From NCBI RefSeq assembly GCF_001429065.1, contig NZ_LMIB01000015.1, forward strand, positions 148,905 through 212,904: a DNA stretch of 64,000 bases, in the 5' to 3' direction. Below are positions 29,472-37,597 of this stretch, in pieces. The DNA comes from Sphingomonas sp. Root710. Its GTDB lineage: Bacteria; Pseudomonadota; Alphaproteobacteria; Sphingomonadales; Sphingomonadaceae. The notes under the pieces are model-generated. The model made no database searches. It was not told where the DNA came from and was given only the letters and a program-made list of their open reading frames with translations. Position 1 is the stretch's first letter, and each line of letters opens with the position of its first letter. Position numbers and translations under genes: made by a program.

Positions 29472-30203
29472 ATGGCTGACATCGACGCGACCGACCTCAC
29501 GACACTTACCGTCGACCTGCTGAGCGCCTATTTCGCCAGCAACAGCGTTCCGAGCGAGCAGCTTTCGAGTCTGATCCAGTCCACCCATGCCGCGCTGACC
29601 CAGATCAACAGTCCCGCGCCGCCCGAACCCGAAGTACCGGTGCATGTACCGGCGGTCGGCATCCGTAAAAGTCTTGCGTCGCGCGATCATATCATCAGCC
29701 TGATCGATGGTAAGCCGTACAAGACTTTGAAGCGCCACCTCGCAACCCACGGCATGACTCCCGCCGAATATCGCGAGCGCTACAAATTGCCTGCCGACTA
29801 TCCGTTGGTGGCCCCTGCCTATTCCGAACGCCGCCGCGCCGTCGCCCAGAAGCTCGGGCTCGGACGTTCGCCGACGAAAGGCGCGCAGGCAAAGGCTGCG
29901 GCGACCAACGCTACGCCCGCCACGGCTGAAGCGCCCGCCAGCCCGGCCAAGCCCGGTCGCAAGCCCCGTGCGGCATCCGCCGCCGCCAAGCCGAAGCTGA
30001 AGCCGGCCGCGGCCGCCAAGGCCCCAGGCCGCAAGCCCCGCGCGGCGAAGGCCGACGGCGCCAAGGCAAACGGCACTGCGGCTTCGCCCGCCGCTGACGG
30101 CGCGCCGGAGATGTCCGGGAAGCGGAAGCTCTCCATCGCCGGCCCAAAGGCCGACGACGCTCCGGCCAAGCAGGCGGGACCGGGCCGGCCGAAAAAGTCC
30201 TAG
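29472..30203 (+). CDS. MucR/Ros family regulator without the first zinc ligand, with AT-hook-like tail
   Basis: A 243-residue protein. The first 130 residues match MucR/Ros: LTVDLLSAYFASNSVPSEQL, then ISLIDGKPYKTLKRHLATHG, and LPADYPLVAPAYSERRRAVA. Ros proteins have Cys where this has Ser76; Asp79, His89 and His93 remain. The last 110 residues are an Ala/Lys/Pro tail with PGRKPRA twice and a final PGRPKK, like AT-hooks. It probably acts as an H-NS-like nucleoid silencer on A/T-rich DNA. Confidence 0.9.
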   Translation: MADIDATDLTTLTVDLLSAYFASNSVPSEQLSSLIQSTHAALTQINSPAPPEPEVPVHVPAVGIRKSLASRDHIISLIDGKPYKTLKRHLATHGMTPAEYRERYKLPADYPLVAPAYSERRRAVAQKLGLGRSPTKGAQAKAAATNATPATAEAPASPAKPGRKPRAASAAAKPKLKPAAAAKAPGRKPRAAKADGAKANGTAASPAADGAPEMSGKRKLSIAGPKADDAPAKQAGPGRPKKS

Positions 30204-30268
30204 TCGCCGCTTCGCCTATCGTACCGAACTGTTCCGGTCGCCTTATTCGCTGAAATTTGGCGCTAAGG

Positions 30269-30406
30269 CGTATCGGCATTCAGTTCAGACCGAGCCGAAA
30301 ATGGTGATTTTTCGTGACCCGGAGCGCAGCGTACTCAGATGTACGCGAGCACCGGAAGCGCGGGAAAGCGCCATTTGCAGGCCGGTGTGGACTGAATGCC
30401 GATACG
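30269..30406. repeat. Family B hairpin repeat, copy with different outer arms
   Basis: Outer arms CGTATCGGCATTCAGT (30269-30284) and ACTGAATGCCGATACG (30391-30406) are exact reverse complements but unlike the GTGTCATCAATTGG arms of copies at 19502 and 39114. The inner core (GAGCCGAAAATGGTG, AGCACCGGAAGCGC, GCCATTTGCAGGCCGG) is shared. Confidence 0.88.
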
Positions 30407-30419
30407 TCCAGCCTCGTCT

Positions 30420-31250
30420 TCAGTTGTCCAGCCAATCCGCTATGGTCTCGCCCCTATGCCCTTCCGGCGCCAGCGCGCCGCGAAGGGCTTCCAGCAGCGG
30501 CGGCAGCGCCTGCGTGAAGGCATAGGGCGGATTGACGATGAACAGGCCCGCTCCGTTATAGATGCCGGGCTGATCGGCATCATAGAGCCAATGCTCCACC
30601 GACAGGAATTTCGGGATGCCGAGCTTGCGCAACGCCTGCTTCCACCGTTGATGCGTCGCGCGGTCTTTCAGCGGATACCAGATCACCGTCACGCCATGCG
30701 CCCATTTGCGGTGCGCCGCGGCGAGGGTGGCGGTGATGCGGGCGCGCTCGTCGGTCTGCTCATAGGGCGGATCGACCAGCACCACGCCGCGCCCGGTGCG
30801 GGTCGGCAGCATCGCCAGCCAAAGCTCATAGGCATCGCGCTCATGCACGGCGGCAGGCGTACCGCGCATCGCGCCGCGCAGCGCACGGGCGTCCTCGGGA
30901 TGCTTTTCATTGAGGATCAGCACATCCTGCGGGCGCAACAGCTGCGCCAGGAACTGTGGCGAGCCGGGGTAGAGGCGCGGCTCCGCCCCGGCATTCACCG
31001 CCCGCACGGCGGCGCGATAGTCGTCCAGCAAGGGGTTCGCGTCGGCAAAGGCCCGCACCACGCCCTGCGCGGCCTCGCCGGTGCGCTGGGCCTGCTCGCC
31101 GCCAAGGTCATACAGCCCGCAACCGGCATGGGTGTCGATCAGGGTCAACGCGCCCTCTTTTTGCTGCAAGGCCCGAACAAGGGCGATCAGCAGGCTGTGC
31201 TTCACGACATCGGCGCTGTTGCCGGCATGGAAGGAATGGCGATAATTCAT
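30420..31250 (-). CDS. rlmJ: 23S rRNA (adenine(2030)-N6)-methyltransferase
   Basis: A 276-residue SAM-dependent methyltransferase. It has the RlmJ N-terminus NYRHSFHAGNSADVVKHSLL, the SAM motif IDTHAGCGLYDL, and the catalytic motif IV VLVDPPYEQ. Full length. It shares strand with rluE upstream, 29 bp away, so two rRNA-modifying enzymes lie together. Confidence 0.95.
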   Translation of the reverse strand: MNYRHSFHAGNSADVVKHSLLIALVRALQQKEGALTLIDTHAGCGLYDLGGEQAQRTGEAAQGVVRAFADANPLLDDYRAAVRAVNAGAEPRLYPGSPQFLAQLLRPQDVLILNEKHPEDARALRGAMRGTPAAVHERDAYELWLAMLPTRTGRGVVLVDPPYEQTDERARITATLAAAHRKWAHGVTVIWYPLKDRATHQRWKQALRKLGIPKFLSVEHWLYDADQPGIYNGAGLFIVNPPYAFTQALPPLLEALRGALAPEGHRGETIADWLDN

Positions 31251-31279
31251 GGAAAATCCAAAACCCTGTCGATGTGCCT

Positions 31280-31852
31280 TTAGACGCCGCCGCTGATCCT
31301 GCCCGGGCTGGAGACCTCCTCATACTGGCCCGGCGCGATCCCGGCGACAGTCCAGTCGCCGATCGACCAGCGCACCAGCCGCAGCGTGGGCAGGCCGACC
31401 GCCGCCGTCATCCGGCGCACCTGCCGGTTGCGCCCTTCGCGGATGGTGATTTTCAGCCAGCTGTCGGGAATGGACTTGCGCTCGCGTATCGGCGGATCGC
31501 GCTCCCACAGCTCCGGCGCGTCGATATGCGCGACCTCGGCCGGCAGGGTCATGGCATCCTTCAGCCGGACGCCCCGCCGCAGGCGCTCCAGCTCCGGCGC
31601 CTGCGGATCGCCTTCGACCTGCACCAGATAAGTCTTGGGCAGCTTGAAGCGCGGATCGGCAATGCGCGCCTGCAACCGCCCGTCATCGCATAACAGCAGC
31701 AGGCCCTCGCTATCCCGGTCGAGCCTCCCGGCGGGATAGACGCCCTTCACGTCGATGAAGTCCGACAATGTCGACCGGACCGTCGGCGATCCGCGATCGG
31801 TGAATTGCGACAAGACCCCGAAGGGTTTGTTGAACAGGAGCAGCCGAGCCAT
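31280..31852 (-). CDS. rluE: 23S rRNA pseudouridine(2457) synthase
   Basis: A 190-residue RsuA/RluE-family enzyme: [15 protein letters not shown], catalytic Asp in [25 protein letters not shown]-type block ([19 protein letters not shown]) and [21 protein letters not shown]. No S4 domain, as in RluE. The start is uncertain: ATG 31852 matches the family's core start, with in-frame ATGs at 31864 and 31897 and a TTG at 31921. Confidence 0.92.
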   Translation of the reverse strand: MARLLLFNKPFGVLSQFTDRGSPTVRSTLSDFIDVKGVYPAGRLDRDSEGLLLLCDDGRLQARIADPRFKLPKTYLVQVEGDPQAPELERLRRGVRLKDAMTLPAEVAHIDAPELWERDPPIRERKSIPDSWLKITIREGRNRQVRRMTAAVGLPTLRLVRWSIGDWTVAGIAPGQYEEVSSPGRISGGV

Positions 31853-31996
31853 GCTGCCGCTCATATCGTCCAGCGGCCGATATGTCTTCCGGCGCATGCC
31901 GCCGCCGGATCGGCTGCGCAAACCGCTTTGCCAGCCCCCTTGTCAGACCCATCACGATCGTTGCCCTGATGGGGTTTGGACCCTAGAGCGGCGGAT

Positions 31997-32317
31997 ATGT
32001 CAAAGTCTCAAAGCACTGGCGGCGCCATCCAGGTCGATGGCCTGATCTACGACTGGCGCCTTCAACGAGAGCCGCATCTGTCCGATGACGAGGGCTGGAA
32101 GGGCATGACGATTTCGCTGATGCAACGCGATGCCAGACGCGAGGCGCTGGTGGAATTCCCGCCCCCCAAGCGGCTGTTGAAAGGCTTGCCCCGCGGCCGC
32201 CTCCAACTCGACGACGCGACGATCTCGCGCTGCGTGCGCGCAGCCTTGTCGGCGGGATGGGAACCGATGACGCGCGGGAAGCCGGTGACATTCGTGGTGG
32301 ATTCAGAAGGGAACTGA
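31997..32317 (+). CDS. Conserved hypothetical protein
   Basis: A 106-residue soluble protein: IQVDGLIYDWRLQREPHLSD, then GWKGMTISLMQRDARREALV, and a C-terminal RAALSAGWEPMTRGKPVTFV. The pattern (DGxxYDW, SxSRGKP-like GKPVTF) recurs in short alphaproteobacterial proteins of unknown role. It marks the left boundary of typical high-G+C sequence before the accessory island. Confidence 0.7.
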   Translation: MSKSQSTGGAIQVDGLIYDWRLQREPHLSDDEGWKGMTISLMQRDARREALVEFPPPKRLLKGLPRGRLQLDDATISRCVRAALSAGWEPMTRGKPVTFVVDSEGN

Positions 32318-32708
32318 CGTGGCTGGCGCAGCTGCGCGCCGACACTCGACAGGCCACCGATAATACCGACGCCCAACTTGGCAAGGAATAGGCGCGCTAC
32401 GACCAGCCCTCGCCGTTCATATCGGTTCCGGTAAACATCCGCTCCCGATGGAATCACCCGTTCAACCTGAGCGAAGCTGCTGATCGGCATTGCGCCCGAA
32501 TAGCGGCCGCACCGCCGAAGCGTCACGCTTGTTATAATCCGCCATCGATAGGCGCAGCGGAAGTTAGCCGCTAAGCTTAACCGTGCCAGGAATGCTTTTT
32601 CTAACCCGCCGATCATCTTCAAGGTGACCGAAACAGGCGACGTTTTGTCAACGTTGCGTGACGAAGCAGGTTAGGCCAGAACATGCATCGCACATCAGGA
32701 ACCGCCGC
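32318..32708. other. Gene-free stretch at the left edge of the accessory island
   Basis: No supported gene. Base composition shifts here from G+C-rich to the A/T-richer island. A short inverted repeat ACGTT-ttgtc-AACGT lies at 32640-32654 in front of the DUF262 gene and could be its operator. An open frame on the minus strand (32062-32622) runs antisense through the gene at 31997 and was not accepted. Confidence 0.5.
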
Positions 32709-33842
32709 ATGAAGCTGACACCCACTGAGCCGGATATCCGGACCATCGTTGACCGTATTGACCGCGGTGACATCGACCTTCAGCCAGATTTTCAGCGTCA
32801 GGAGGTTTGGGCCACCAAAAAGCAGAAGCGCTTGATTGATACGGTGTTGCGAGGATGGTCAATTCCGCCAGTTCATTTGGTGGAAACCAGTGACAAGCGA
32901 CTTGAAGTTTTAGACGGTCAGCAGCGTTTGGCCGCGCTACGTGACTTCGTAAATAATCGCTTCTCGATAGACGGTCGCATCACGCCTGCCGACGACCGAG
33001 TAGAGGCTCTGCACGGAAGATTCTATCGGCAGTTAGACGACGTTACCCGGCGCGTTGTTGACCAATACCCGTTGCGCTGTTTTAGGATCACAGATTACTC
33101 ACCCGAAGAACCAAATGAGCTATTTTACCGCCTGAATCAACCGACTATGCTCACTGCAGGGGAGCAGCGAAACGCCCTTTTTGGGCCAGCTAGACAGCAG
33201 CTCAAATCGTTGGTCAATAAATTTGTTGAATACGGCAACGACAGGGAGACGCTCGGATTTTCGAATTTACGACTCGCGTATGATGACGTTTTAGCGCGAC
33301 TTCTTTTCTTCCTCGAAGCTGGCAACTTTGGCGCAAAAAGCACAGAGGGCCGTATTTCTGAGCGGTTTAGATCGCAAGAACCATTCAGCAATCAAGTACA
33401 GAGTAGAGCCGAAGGAGCGGTCATTTTTTTCTCAAATGCGCGTGAGCACGCCGAGCCGTTCCGCTATAATAAGGCTAGCTTGCTATCGTGGCTCTTATTT
33501 TTCAGCCGGTTCCACGATCACGCTGAGAATATTGACCTCTCGGTCATAGCCCGATTTATAGAAGCTTCACGCGGCCGTTACGGCGCGAGCTTCGTTAGTG
33601 AAGCCGTTGAGGTTTTCACGGATCGCGCGAGTTTAAGAGTTACTGACGTCAGCTCTGTAGTCTATCGCGATTTTGTTCTTTGCTATCTTTACCATTTTTT
33701 ATGTAATGGCGAGGTACCCGAGAGCATAGATTTATCCATCATAAAAAATGTTGAAAATTTACTCAGTTCTGATGAGGAACTCAACTTCGAAGACGCACTT
33801 GGCGAAGTCATCGATATTGACACCTGGAGTCACTCACTGTGA
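32709..33842 (+). CDS. DUF262 (ParB/GmrS-like nuclease-fold) protein, candidate defence component
   Basis: A 377-residue protein. The N-terminal DUF262 domain has IDLQPDFQRQEVW (residues 22-34) and the hallmark DGQQRLAAL (69-77), which in GmrSD and related systems binds NTP or performs nuclease chemistry. FYRLNQPTMLTAGEQRNALF (139-158) also fits. No DUF1524/HNH half is present; the C-terminal 200 residues are helical and unassigned. ATG 32709 has AGGA upstream; a GTG at 32658 is possible. G+C is far below the surroundings. It overlaps the ATPase gene by 4 bases (GTGA). Confidence 0.88.
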   Translation: MKLTPTEPDIRTIVDRIDRGDIDLQPDFQRQEVWATKKQKRLIDTVLRGWSIPPVHLVETSDKRLEVLDGQQRLAALRDFVNNRFSIDGRITPADDRVEALHGRFYRQLDDVTRRVVDQYPLRCFRITDYSPEEPNELFYRLNQPTMLTAGEQRNALFGPARQQLKSLVNKFVEYGNDRETLGFSNLRLAYDDVLARLLFFLEAGNFGAKSTEGRISERFRSQEPFSNQVQSRAEGAVIFFSNAREHAEPFRYNKASLLSWLLFFSRFHDHAENIDLSVIARFIEASRGRYGASFVSEAVEVFTDRASLRVTDVSSVVYRDFVLCYLYHFLCNGEVPESIDLSIIKNVENLLSSDEELNFEDALGEVIDIDTWSHSL

Positions 33843-35266
33843 GAGACGCCAAGGCAGCAGATTGGCTGCGACGACTTAAAAACAAGCAAGGTCGCTGGAC
33901 AACGAAAATCCATCGCATTGCTTTGAAGGGCACTGCAAGCATAGGTGAATTGGAACTGCCGATCCAATCACCTTTAACAGTCTTGGCAGGAGCCAACGGA
34001 GTAGGAAAAACTACCATACTCAGGGCGATTTGGGCAGGGCTCGACCCGAGCGGTGCCGCTTCAATCATAGCATCGAGTAAGAAGCTTACTACCGGCTCTA
34101 TCACAATAGATATAAGTGTTGCAGAAAATAACGAGGTCGCCGAAGCTCGTTTTAGCGAAGATGATATCATCCGAGAAAGCTCTAGTAGCGTTACTGTACA
34201 GCACATCGATAGTGCTGCATTCGTTGCTACCTATCAAGCGGCCTTCTGTGACTTTCAAAGTTCTGAGGAGATTGTAAACGGCGTCAGTCCTCGTGAACTA
34301 GGTGACGCCGAGCTTGCTGAAATAAGTTTCATCCTTAACAGGGATTATAGGCGAGTAGTTGCCTACGAAGTTGAGCTAGATACCGTCGTTCCATTCTTCG
34401 AGGTTGCTTACGGGAACGATACCTACGACAGTCGGACGATGGGTGCAGGAGAAATGGCCGCTTTGTATGTATGGTGGAGTGTACGGCGCGCTGAATCTAA
34501 CTCAATCATCCTGATAGAAGAGCCGGAGGCTTATCTCTCTTATAATTGTCAAACTGCCTTAGCGAAGTCTCTTGTTAGGAGCATTGTCGATAACGGCATT
34601 GTTTGCATTGTTAGCTCGCACGCTGCCGCGTTTATATATCCCTTACCTAGGAATTGTGTACTTTTTCTATCTCGAGGTCAGGGCGGTTTAGCCCTTGTGG
34701 CCGACAGCCCGCCCCCCGTTTTATTGCAACAGCTTGGGATCGAACTGCCTATAAAGGCTGTTATGTTCGTTGAAGACTCCATAGGCCGCCTAACATGTCG
34801 CGCAATTTTAGAGCATCTCGATCCCCTTCTGTCTCGTCAGATTCATATCGAACAGAAAAATGGTGACGGCGATGTGATAGGCTCCTTGCGACCTTTGATG
34901 TCCGTTGAAGGTCCAATCTTGTTTATTGGCATGTTCGATGGCGACGTCAGGTCTAGCGTGCCAAAGGAGCTTTTGCCTCATAGCGCCTTCCTCCCTGGCG
35001 ACTTACCGATGGAGCGCGCTTTTCGCGCGATTGTGTCCGATCCAGATTGCCCAGCCAGAAAGGATTATCCCAATTTGGAGACGATTTCTGCGGCGCTCGA
35101 AGGAAAGGACCATCATGACTGGTATGAAGAAACAGCAAAGGGTTTAGGTCTTTCTCGAGACCAGCTGTTTTTCGTGCTCTTTGAAGCTTGGTTCAAAATG
35201 CCGGGGAACGCTGAAGCGTGTTCGACGACGTACGATGAAGTACTTAAGGCTCTTCAGCCTGCCTGA
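33839..35266 (+). CDS. OLD-like AAA ATPase with C-terminal TOPRIM domain, candidate defence effector
   Basis: A 475-residue protein. Walker A is GANGVGKTT (51-59), the ABC-type signature is MGAGEMAALY (201-210), Walker B is IILIEEPEAYLS (223-234), and the switch His is SSHAAAF (259-265). After residue 300 comes a TOPRIM-like fold with AVMFVED (Glu312) and LFIGMFDGD (Asp367, Asp369), then DHHDWYEETAKGLGLS. This is the layout of OLD nucleases (GajA, retron effectors) and of PARIS ATPase-TOPRIM fusions. GTG start inside the DUF262 stop. Probably cuts DNA or RNA when triggered; inference. Confidence 0.87.
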   Translation: MRDAKAADWLRRLKNKQGRWTTKIHRIALKGTASIGELELPIQSPLTVLAGANGVGKTTILRAIWAGLDPSGAASIIASSKKLTTGSITIDISVAENNEVAEARFSEDDIIRESSSSVTVQHIDSAAFVATYQAAFCDFQSSEEIVNGVSPRELGDAELAEISFILNRDYRRVVAYEVELDTVVPFFEVAYGNDTYDSRTMGAGEMAALYVWWSVRRAESNSIILIEEPEAYLSYNCQTALAKSLVRSIVDNGIVCIVSSHAAAFIYPLPRNCVLFLSRGQGGLALVADSPPPVLLQQLGIELPIKAVMFVEDSIGRLTCRAILEHLDPLLSRQIHIEQKNGDGDVIGSLRPLMSVEGPILFIGMFDGDVRSSVPKELLPHSAFLPGDLPMERAFRAIVSDPDCPARKDYPNLETISAALEGKDHHDWYEETAKGLGLSRDQLFFVLFEAWFKMPGNAEACSTTYDEVLKALQPA

Positions 35267-35579
35267 TCCCTTCGGGTTTAGCCGACGCAGTTAGCCAACG
35301 GATAGTGCCTGTATAATTGAAGTAAAGTTCATCAAGTCAAACCGGGGCTTGGAACTGCTGCTATCCACTAGACGGATTGCGTGAGGTTCAATCCATCCCA
35401 TATTTGGTAAATTGCTAGGTAGCTAGGCTGCTGATAGCTCAGTCGTAGTCGATGCTTCGGTCGGCGCGATCTGTCCGCTTTCGCGACACACATGCCGAAA
35501 GCCGCTTTTTCGCAACCGGCCCAGAGGCAGACGCGAACCATCCTGGCTTCACCATTCTATGTACCTCATTTGTTCTTGC
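35267..35579. other. Gene-free stretch between the defence cassette and the IS1595 element
   Basis: Intermediate base composition. No supported gene or terminator with a T-run. GGTTCAATCC at about 35390 looks like a tRNA T-loop, but no tRNA fold surrounds it. A short minus-strand frame ending near 35439 shows a basic peptide with no recognised family. Confidence 0.4.
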
Positions 35580-35587
35580 AATGTAGG
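35580..35587. repeat. Left target-site duplication of the IS1595 element
   Basis: AATGTAGG, identical to 38614-38621. Eight bases is the duplication length of IS1595-family elements. Confidence 0.88.
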
Positions 35588-35610
35588 GGCGATTACGTAT
35601 TTCACAAACC
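35588..35610 (+). repeat. Left terminal inverted repeat of the IS1595 element
   Basis: GGCGATTACGTATTTCACAAACC; matches the inverse of the right end except at one base. Confidence 0.9.
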
Positions 35611-35666
35611 ATCTTCTCGTTGCGGGTGTGTGGCGCTATGAAGGCACCGCAAGCGAGGGATGTAGA

Positions 35667-36230
35667 ATGTGGCCTAAATCGATGCGCGACTGGTTCGCTA
35701 CATTTGGCCTGTGGTTTGGCGCGCTGATCATGGCAATCAAGGCAGCTAACGCAGACTTGTGGACGGGAATGCCCTCTTGGCTGACGGCGAACTGGTGGAG
35801 CTACGTACCGCTTGCCCTTATCTCGATCTACGTTGTCCTCGCGATCTGGCGGTTTTTTCGACCTGAAGCGGAGCCCGCAGTAGCCGAATATGGACCTTTT
35901 CTTGCGCCTCCCCCGAAACAAAATGAGCAACACCGCGCCTTGCAAGGGCTCCAAAACGTAAAAATGACTGCAGATAACGCCCTCTCAATGAACAACGATA
36001 GAGCGGTAGGTGCGGAACTGGCAAAAATGAGAGCAGTTCTCATGACAGCGAGCAAGCAATTCGGAATCCCGCAGATGCCCAATATTGGCGACGCCAAAGC
36101 AGAACTGCGATTTTCATCGCAGCTAATCGAGCAAGTGCTTCCTTATCTTATAGAAGGCCATCTTGATCACGCAAAAAATGAAGCGGAAGCTTACGTTAAG
36201 CCTTTCCGTGACGTGCAAGATCTAATCTAA
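35667..36230 (+). CDS. Membrane protein of unknown function, IS1595 passenger
   Basis: A 187-residue protein with two hydrophobic segments (FGLWFGALIMAIKAAN and WWSYVPLALISIYVVLAIW) and a soluble C-terminal domain (QHRALQGLQNVKMTADNALS, EQVLPYLIEGHLDHAKNEAE). ATG 35667 has GAGGGA 8 bases upstream. It runs opposite to the other genes of the element. No family recognised. Confidence 0.65.
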   Translation: MWPKSMRDWFATFGLWFGALIMAIKAANADLWTGMPSWLTANWWSYVPLALISIYVVLAIWRFFRPEAEPAVAEYGPFLAPPPKQNEQHRALQGLQNVKMTADNALSMNNDRAVGAELAKMRAVLMTASKQFGIPQMPNIGDAKAELRFSSQLIEQVLPYLIEGHLDHAKNEAEAYVKPFRDVQDLI

Positions 36231-36237
36231 CTGGAGG

Positions 36238-36384
36238 TCACTCCGGCTTCCCCGGCTGCCCCGGCTCCGGCTTCTTCTCCACCAGCTTCTTGACCCTCTC
36301 GTCAAAGCGCGCCTCGTCGTCGTCGCAATCAAGGTCGCGCGCGGCTTCCTTGAACTTGTCGAGTTGGGATTGCTTTTCCGTCAT
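36238..36384 (-). CDS. 48-residue acidic protein in a PIN/DUF433 operon
   Basis: A small charged protein: TEKQSQLDKFKEAARDLDCD, then DDEARFDERVKKLVEKKP, with a Pro/Gly tail. The DKFKxAARxLxCDDDExxFDExL pattern is common in short alphaproteobacterial ORFs. The ATG shares one base with the stop of the PIN gene (TGATG), so it is translationally coupled. Possibly a third component of the module. Confidence 0.7.
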   Translation of the reverse strand: MTEKQSQLDKFKEAARDLDCDDDEARFDERVKKLVEKKPEPGQPGKPE

Positions 36385-36761
36385 CACAGCACCTTCTTGA
36401 GTCGGTTCCCGGCGGTCACTCGATAGATAAAGGGTCGCTTCTCGGTGTCGCAAACCTTTTTGATCTTATCATAGTTATGGGCAAGGCTCTTCATCTTGAA
36501 AAAGCCGATGGAACTCGCGCCGTGGAGATAGAAACAGCCGATCTTGTGCTGCTCAATAGCCTTCCTGGCCAATGCCTCGTTCTGCCACTTCGCGTCATGG
36601 CTACAAACGACCCAGCCCTTCTCTCCGACAATATGCAGCCATTCGTCATCGGGCATTTTATCAGGGAATCCCTCACCATCGTGAGAGCGCACTTCGAAAG
36701 GGCACTTCAACGTAATGAGGGCTTTCGGGAATTTCTTCCCAAAGCACCGATCAAAATACAG
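36384..36761 (-). CDS. PIN-like (VapC45-type) toxin, probably CTG start
   Basis: About 125 residues from a CTG at 36761. The frame begins YFDRCFGKKFPKALITL, which holds the first catalytic Asp of PIN nucleases. GEGFPDKMPDDEWLHIVGEK and WVVCSHDAKWQNEALARKAI follow. The first standard start (TTG 36710) would delete that Asp. CTG 36761 lies 2 bases after the DUF433 stop with GGGA 6 bases upstream, so reinitiation at CTG fits. Otherwise the start has been lost. Predicted RNase toxin. Confidence 0.72.
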   Translation of the reverse strand: MYFDRCFGKKFPKALITLKCPFEVRSHDGEGFPDKMPDDEWLHIVGEKGWVVCSHDAKWQNEALARKAIEQHKIGCFYLHGASSIGFFKMKSLAHNYDKIKKVCDTEKRPFIYRVTAGNRLKKVL

Positions 36762-36763
36762 AG

Positions 36764-37504
36764 TTAGTCCCGCAGGTTCCTCCCGCCCTCCAAATCGACG
36801 CCTTCGAAGCGGAGAGCGGCCAGCACCGCCGAATTCGACACCCCGAAATCATCCGAGATGTCGTCAAGCTCTTCCCCTGCCTCCCAACGCCCCTTGAAAA
36901 TCCAAGTCGCGACGCCCTCGATCGCTGGCGCGCCGAACTGAACGCGAGGGTCAATCATGATCTCACTGTCCATTCCAGCGACATGCCACCGAACGGCTAG
37001 GCCATCATCTTCGTATTCAAACTCTTGTAAGCGCCCTATAATGTCGGACCAAGCCAACTGCCCCGCGCGGGATGCGACAAGCAATTTTTTGTCACCCGCA
37101 TCTGCTTCGAATTGGGCGTAATCCATCCAAAGGTCACGACCGTCCGTCTTGAACCGATGTTCGGCGAATGGGAATTCGGCCTCAAGCTGCTTGCTTACAT
37201 ACTCTCGGGCCGCCCGGATTTTTTGCAAGCTCACACCCGCTTTACGAAAAGTCGAAACGACGGCTACCTCGATCAGTTGTAGGTAGGAAAGGGCGTCGCC
37301 CTTATCCTTCGAACTGAGCGTACCCTTACGGTTGCTGGTTAGCGGCTTGTGCCAGCTTGCAACCGTCTGCGGCGTAATCCGAGCATAACGAGCCACTTCC
37401 CGAATCTTGTAATTCGGAATGAATAGGCGAGAGCGCCACAAATCGCTGGGGCGGACAGGCGCATTCACTGTTGCCGGAATCTCCTTCGGCCTTTGGTTAT
37501 CCAC
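36764..37504 (-). CDS. DUF433 antitoxin with MerR-like N-terminus
   Basis: A 246-residue protein. Residues 25-110 look like a MerR/HTH domain (YKIREVARYARITPQTVASW). The C-terminus is the DUF433 domain (IMIDPRVQFGAPAIEGVATW, then DDISDDFGVSNSAVLAAL) typical of antitoxins paired with PIN-like toxins. GTG start at 37504 with only a weak ribosome site. It is first in the operon with the PIN gene and the 48-residue gene, and would repress it. Confidence 0.82.
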   Translation of the reverse strand: MDNQRPKEIPATVNAPVRPSDLWRSRLFIPNYKIREVARYARITPQTVASWHKPLTSNRKGTLSSKDKGDALSYLQLIEVAVVSTFRKAGVSLQKIRAAREYVSKQLEAEFPFAEHRFKTDGRDLWMDYAQFEADAGDKKLLVASRAGQLAWSDIIGRLQEFEYEDDGLAVRWHVAGMDSEIMIDPRVQFGAPAIEGVATWIFKGRWEAGEELDDISDDFGVSNSAVLAALRFEGVDLEGGRNLRD

Positions 37505-37597
37505 CTGCTTCGATGTCGTCGTATCATGGATGGATTCGCTTGTGAATCGATCAAAACGAACGACATCTCATATTGGTGCCCGATCTTCGGTTCAGGT

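Noticed and set aside
32062-32622. 186-residue open frame on the minus strand
   Set aside because: Runs antisense through the conserved gene at 31997, no ribosome site, no family resemblance.
35385-35400. GGTTCAATCC resembling a tRNA T-loop at the island edge, possible attachment site
   Set aside because: No acceptor, anticodon or D-arm pairing nearby and no second copy at the other side of the island.
35439-35954. Minus-strand frame crossing the left end of the IS1595 element
   Set aside because: Most of it is antisense to the passenger membrane gene; the remaining C-terminal part matches nothing known.
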